Below are positions 34,026-37,429 of a stretch of DNA of 37,429 nucleotides, piece after piece (position 1 is the stretch's first letter; the number at the start of each line of letters is the position of its first letter). Below the pieces are notes generated by a model, which saw only the letters and a list, made by a program, of their open reading frames with translations, was not told where the DNA came from and made no database searches. A program made the translations under genes and the position numbers. Source of the DNA: a bacterium (GTDB taxonomy: Bacteria > SZUA-182 > DTGQ01); NCBI GenBank assembly GCA_040755755.1, contig JBFLZW010000021.1:1-37429 (forward strand). The letters run 5' to 3'.

Positions 34026-36404
34026 ATGAAGATAAAATTTCGCTCGGTAAAAGCATTTCTGATTATCTTTCTTGTTCTCGTCTGCCTTATCGATCCTGCT
34101 TCGGCGGATGCTCCTTACGGGCAAGAGATCAAAAAAGACCAGGAAATTCAAAAACTTCAGCAGGATATAGCATCCCTGGAAGATGTTTTAAAGCTACTCT
34201 CCGATGAGAAACAAAGAAGCGCCTCGATCAGTCAGATCGAGAGCCTGCTGGCTGCCAAAAGAGAGAGCCTGGCGCAGAAAACCGGTGCCGCTCCCATTAC
34301 CAGACATGGCGGTCCTCTCAATTTTATCCAATTATTCCAGAATGTCAAAAAAAATTTATCTCATCTCGACTTACTCAAGAGAAAGGTCGGTCATCTGTCG
34401 GAGGACTACGGCCGGATCAAAGAGTATCTTTCCAACCGGGAGGTCAGGCTCAGGCTGCTTGATACCGGTCTGAAGCTTGTGCTGTTCTTCGTTTTCGGGG
34501 TCATCTTATGGCTTCTTTCCCAAAAATTAACCCAAAAATGGAAGGCTTCCTGCCAAAGAAGGGATAAGGCTTCCCTTTCCGGAAAGTTGAGAGCCCTGTC
34601 ATTTCACCTTTTTCTCAAGACCTATCCCCTGGTCATTCTTTTCCTGCTGGCCTGGGGGCTCTTGAGCCTCCTCTTTTCAGAAACGACTGTCTCGGCTGCC
34701 CTCACGGTCCTCGGTGCATGGTTTGGCTGCCGCTTCTTCAAAAATCTCTGCCGCCTGGTCGTCTCCCCGCAAGAGGAGGAAGACCGGTTATTTCACCTTG
34801 AGGATTCTCTGACCAGGTACATCCTTGACTGGTGCCGCCGGATTCTCTTCCTGAGCCTGTGGGCCTTCATTCTGGTCAGAGTGAGCGCCCTGCTTGGTCT
34901 TGAGCAGATGTCGGCCGCTTTTTTCAAAATCTATAAGGCGGGCATGCTGATAGCCCTGACCATTATTCTGACCCGGTGGAGAGAGAGCATCCGCAGGCGG
35001 TTTTCCTTTACCGTGGAAGAGAAAGACCCTGCCTGGAAGATAAAGGTGAAAAACGCCTATAACCAGGCGCTGGGGAAGGCCTATCTGGTGCTGATTATTT
35101 ACTTTTCCGGAATCCTTATGCTCGATCTTCTGGGCTATGAGCAGGCTGCACAGATTTCCCTGTATGCCACCATGAAAAGTATTCTGGTTATTGCTCTGGC
35201 CGTTCTGGTCAGGATCTTCTGGGGCAGGCTCTTTCAGAAGATCTCGATCCTGGGCAGGCAGCATGCTCAGCGTTATCCCGATCTGGAAAAGCAGATTAAC
35301 CAATATATTGTCTGGATCAGCCGCCTTGTCCGGCTGTCGATAATCATCCTGACCCTGCTGATAATCATGACCATCTGGAAACTCGATATCTTCGGATTCC
35401 TGGCCCGTCACTCAGCCCATCTCTTCCGGCTTGTCCGTATTCCGTCTCTTGTTCTGACGGCGATTATTTTAATTCAGATCATCGCCTTCGTGATTCAAAA
35501 AGCTGCCAGGCGGGTCGCTGAAACAAGGATTCAGAAGGGGGAAGGCCCTCCTGTCGAGGTCGAAAAACAGATGAAAACCATCGTCGGAATGCTCCATAAG
35601 ACTGCCGCGGTTTTTATCTGGTCGGTTACGGGAACCATGATACTCAAGGAGCTTGGATTTTCCATCGGCCCCCTTCTGGCCGGTGCCGGAGTCGCCGGTC
35701 TGGCTGTGGGCTTCGGGGCCCAGAATCTGGTGCGGGATATTCTCAGCGGGCTTTTTATCATCGTGGAGAATCAGGTCAGGGTGGGGGATGTGGCCATTCT
35801 CAACGGGACCGGCGGCCTGGTCGAAGCGGTAAACCTGCGTACTACGGTCCTGCGGGGCCTTGATGGAACGGTCCATATTTTCCCCAATGGGACCATCACT
35901 ACGGTCTCCAATATGACCCACGGCTTTGCTTACTATGTGTTCGATATTGGCATATCTTACAAGGAGGATGTAGACCAGGTGTTTGCCGCTCTCCGGGAGG
36001 TTGGCGACCAGATCGCCCAGGAGGAGCCTTACCGCTCCATGATCCTGGAACCACTTGAAATTCTTGGCCTGGACAGGCTCGATGATTCATCCATGCTCGT
36101 CAAGGCCAGGATCAAAACCCTGCCGATCAAACAATGGGATGTAGGCCGGGAGATGAACCGCAGAATCAAGAAGCGGTTCGATCAGGAGGGCATCGAGATT
36201 CCCTTCCCCCACCGCACCATCTACTTCGGGGAGAAAAGCAAGCCCATCGATATCAATATCAGAAATGCGGAGGATATCGGAGTTAAAGGGCGGGGGGAAA
36301 AGCAGGGGGAGCAGGGTGGCCAGGGGATGCAGGGAGGTAAGTTAAGGGAGCTTATCCGGGTGATAGTCAGAGAAATACTGGCTGAGGAGAAAGGGCGGAA
36401 GTAG
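34026..36404 (+). CDS. Large MscS-type mechanosensitive channel
   Basis: Inner-membrane channel that opens on osmotic downshock. I choose the ATG at 34026 (Met8 of the longer frame from 34005), because it begins directly with a signal peptide (MKIKFRSVKAFLIIFLVLV and cleavage near ASADA). A periplasmic coiled-coil part (about 30-130) precedes roughly nine to ten membrane helices. The MscS core is near residues 530-740: the pore helix AGAGVAGLAVGFGAQNLVRD, then VGDVAILNGTGGLVEAVNLRTT in two parts and FPNGTITTVSN. The length of 792 aa lies between MscS and MscK. The C-terminal tail has a QGEQGGQGMQGG low-complexity insertion before a final helix. Confidence 0.92.
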   Translation: MKIKFRSVKAFLIIFLVLVCLIDPASADAPYGQEIKKDQEIQKLQQDIASLEDVLKLLSDEKQRSASISQIESLLAAKRESLAQKTGAAPITRHGGPLNFIQLFQNVKKNLSHLDLLKRKVGHLSEDYGRIKEYLSNREVRLRLLDTGLKLVLFFVFGVILWLLSQKLTQKWKASCQRRDKASLSGKLRALSFHLFLKTYPLVILFLLAWGLLSLLFSETTVSAALTVLGAWFGCRFFKNLCRLVVSPQEEEDRLFHLEDSLTRYILDWCRRILFLSLWAFILVRVSALLGLEQMSAAFFKIYKAGMLIALTIILTRWRESIRRRFSFTVEEKDPAWKIKVKNAYNQALGKAYLVLIIYFSGILMLDLLGYEQAAQISLYATMKSILVIALAVLVRIFWGRLFQKISILGRQHAQRYPDLEKQINQYIVWISRLVRLSIIILTLLIIMTIWKLDIFGFLARHSAHLFRLVRIPSLVLTAIILIQIIAFVIQKAARRVAETRIQKGEGPPVEVEKQMKTIVGMLHKTAAVFIWSVTGTMILKELGFSIGPLLAGAGVAGLAVGFGAQNLVRDILSGLFIIVENQVRVGDVAILNGTGGLVEAVNLRTTVLRGLDGTVHIFPNGTITTVSNMTHGFAYYVFDIGISYKEDVDQVFAALREVGDQIAQEEPYRSMILEPLEILGLDRLDDSSMLVKARIKTLPIKQWDVGREMNRRIKKRFDQEGIEIPFPHRTIYFGEKSKPIDINIRNAEDIGVKGRGEKQGEQGGQGMQGGKLRELIRVIVREILAEEKGRK

Positions 36405-36479
36405 AGGGATATCTGGGGTGAGATTTAAGATTAATACCTTCTGGCACTACGGGATCAGGGGCTTCCAGTTCACCATGGC

Positions 36480-36758
36480 GTGATCTTCGGATCGTATGCT
36501 ACAGGGAAATTTCACCAATGGAGCGACATCGATGTTATCGTTATATCACCCCAGTTCGACAAGGTATTTCAACGGAAGGATATAGATATAGATCTGTTGT
36601 GGCGTACAACAGCCAGGACCGATAACCGGATTGAACCCATACCCTGCGGCGAGCAGCAATGGGAGAAAGATGATTCCACCCCTATTATCGAAATTGCACG
36701 GCGTGAAGGCGTGCTGGTAGAGCTTTGTGAGGTTGCTGGGACAAATTCCAATAAGTAA
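36480..36758 (+). CDS. MNT-type nucleotidyltransferase, probably N-terminally truncated
   Basis: The motif GSYATGKFHQWSDIDV matches the GSxARGxxxxxSDxD active site of minimal nucleotidyltransferases, many of which are antitoxins that modify HEPN toxins. The annotated frame begins at a GTG inside the first strand (VIFGSY). Reading upstream in frame gives LLALRDQGLPVHHG, exactly the helix this family has before the motif, but a stop at 36432-36434 blocks it and there is no usual start codon. The 5' end is therefore lost. No HEPN partner is present. The 3' part overlaps the opposing UPF0175 gene by 190 nt. Confidence 0.7.
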   Translation: MIFGSYATGKFHQWSDIDVIVISPQFDKVFQRKDIDIDLLWRTTARTDNRIEPIPCGEQQWEKDDSTPIIEIARREGVLVELCEVAGTNSNK

Positions 36759-37015
36759 GTAATGTTATTTTTCAGTTCCTCAGCAATTTCCTCAGCAGTA
36801 ACCTGGAAGGGAGAAACCTTGAAACGCGAGAGAGCCACGAGAAAATCATGCCTGCTTACACCGGCAATCTCAGCCGCTTTGGATTGAGAGATCATCTCCA
36901 CTTCATACCACTTAACCGCTGCGGCAAGGCGAAGCTCTTTGATAAAGGCATCCGGGCTGAGCTTGAGCGCCGAAAAAGCTCCTTCCGGCAAGTCAATGGT
37001 TACTCGGACTGACAT
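36569..37015 (-). CDS. UPF0175-family antitoxin-like protein with read-through tail
   Basis: Residues 1-82 match the UPF0175 family, small helix-turn-helix proteins often paired with PIN-like toxins: VTIDLPEGAFSALKLSPDAF, KELRLAAAVKWYEVE, and MISQSKAAEIAGVSRHDFLVAL. It starts at ATG with a good SD (AGGAGGACATC). Members are usually 80-100 aa; this frame runs to 148. Residues from about 87 onward are simply the antisense of the MNT gene and are not family-like, so the original stop seems to have been lost. No toxin gene follows. Probably a decaying antitoxin remnant. Confidence 0.75.
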   Translation of the reverse strand: MSVRVTIDLPEGAFSALKLSPDAFIKELRLAAAVKWYEVEMISQSKAAEIAGVSRHDFLVALSRFKVSPFQVTAEEIAEELKNNITYLLEFVPATSQSSTSTPSRRAISIIGVESSFSHCCSPQGMGSIRLSVLAVVRHNRSISISFR

Positions 37016-37429
37016 GATGTCCTCCTGGGATAGATTTGTAAATTTTGGCTTTCCTCCTTCGGTAAATCCTGCAACCAGGCAACTCTCTCCCCGTCCTGTA
37101 TCTTCGTACTACTTAGAGCCGAAAAGTCCTGGGAGACCAAGCCATTATTGGAGTCATCCCCACTTTTCGGATAGGTACTTAGCAGGAATGGCACTTACAT
37201 AAGAGTTGGTATTTCTCCCACAGAGGCGCAGAGACGCAGAGGATATCATTGGAAAGTAAAAAGCAGGAGTAAAATAAATTCCTTTCGCTCTCATTTATTA
37301 GGCACCATCCCTGTGGTAAGATAGGGCTGATCAAATATGTCAGCCATTATGTCAGCCATCGGATTCATTCTCTGTCATTCCCGCGTAGGCAGGAATGACG
37401 GGATTGGAGGCTTTTGAGAGGTATTTGGT
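37016..37429. other. Spacer with repeats, no gene seen
   Basis: Holds a CAGAGGCGCAGAGACGCAGAGG-type repeat near 37217-37238, in two adjacent parts, and a REP-like palindrome at 37374-37399 (GTCATTCCCGCG and CAGGAATGAC arms). The window ends here, so a gene could begin beyond it. Confidence 0.55.

Noticed and set aside
34788-35411. Minus-strand frame antisense to the MscS-type channel
   Set aside because: Shadow of the plus-strand gene; polar random-like sequence with no family features.

Overview
The window comes from a diderm (Gram-negative) bacterium. Evidence is an AMIN-type cell-wall amidase, a LolA-like protein, a predicted outer-membrane barrel and a HlyD-type adaptor. The order yicC-remA-gmk-rpoZ-coaBC matches the Bacillus yloC-remA-gmk-rpoZ-coaBC block, and a CdaA-type diadenylate cyclase is present; this mix would suit Desulfobacterota or a related phylum. 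I cannot name a species. No rRNA, tRNA or CRISPR array was seen.

Layout. 0.1-5.2 kb is housekeeping: a minus-strand operon yicC > remA > gmk > rpoZ > coaBC and a divergent N-acetylmuramoyl-L-alanine amidase, with a clear sigma70-like promoter for each direction in the gap. 5.2-7.4 kb is gene-free and full of dispersed repeats. 7.4-15.2 kb is a plus-strand, mostly AT-rich accessory block: a peptidase-less ABC exporter, a periplasmic C39 (double-glycine type) peptidase, a predicted outer-membrane barrel, a radical SAM enzyme, a PqqD/RRE-GNAT fusion, a 50-aa candidate precursor peptide with a YxxPxIxxxG leader motif, and a LolA-like protein. This reads as a RiPP (ribosomally made, modified peptide) cluster.

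15.2-18.3 kb has no conventional genes, but on the minus strand it carries five paralogous 35-36-codon genes (A-E) for tryptophan/phenylalanine-rich peptides. Four have strong ribosome binding sites, and hairpin-rich spacers separate several of them. Upstream on the same strand (18.3-24.8 kb) is a GC-rich three-gene export operon: HlyD adaptor, C39-peptidase ABC transporter and a second ABC transporter. The simplest model is that this machine trims and exports the A-E peptides, or shares the plus-strand RiPP product. The peptide family with this exporter is the best candidate for an undescribed system here.

24.8-37.4 kb returns to ordinary genes: a small GspE-N-like protein, a YihY-family membrane protein, a RelE/Phd toxin-antitoxin pair flanked by inverted repeats, a mannose-1-phosphate guanylyltransferase, a large pullulanase, a CdaA diadenylate cyclase fused to a YbbR-like domain, an MscS-type channel, and a tail-to-tail pair of apparently decaying small genes (MNT nucleotidyltransferase and UPF0175 antitoxin). 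Short dispersed repeats are common in all spacers, and several have entered coding frames.
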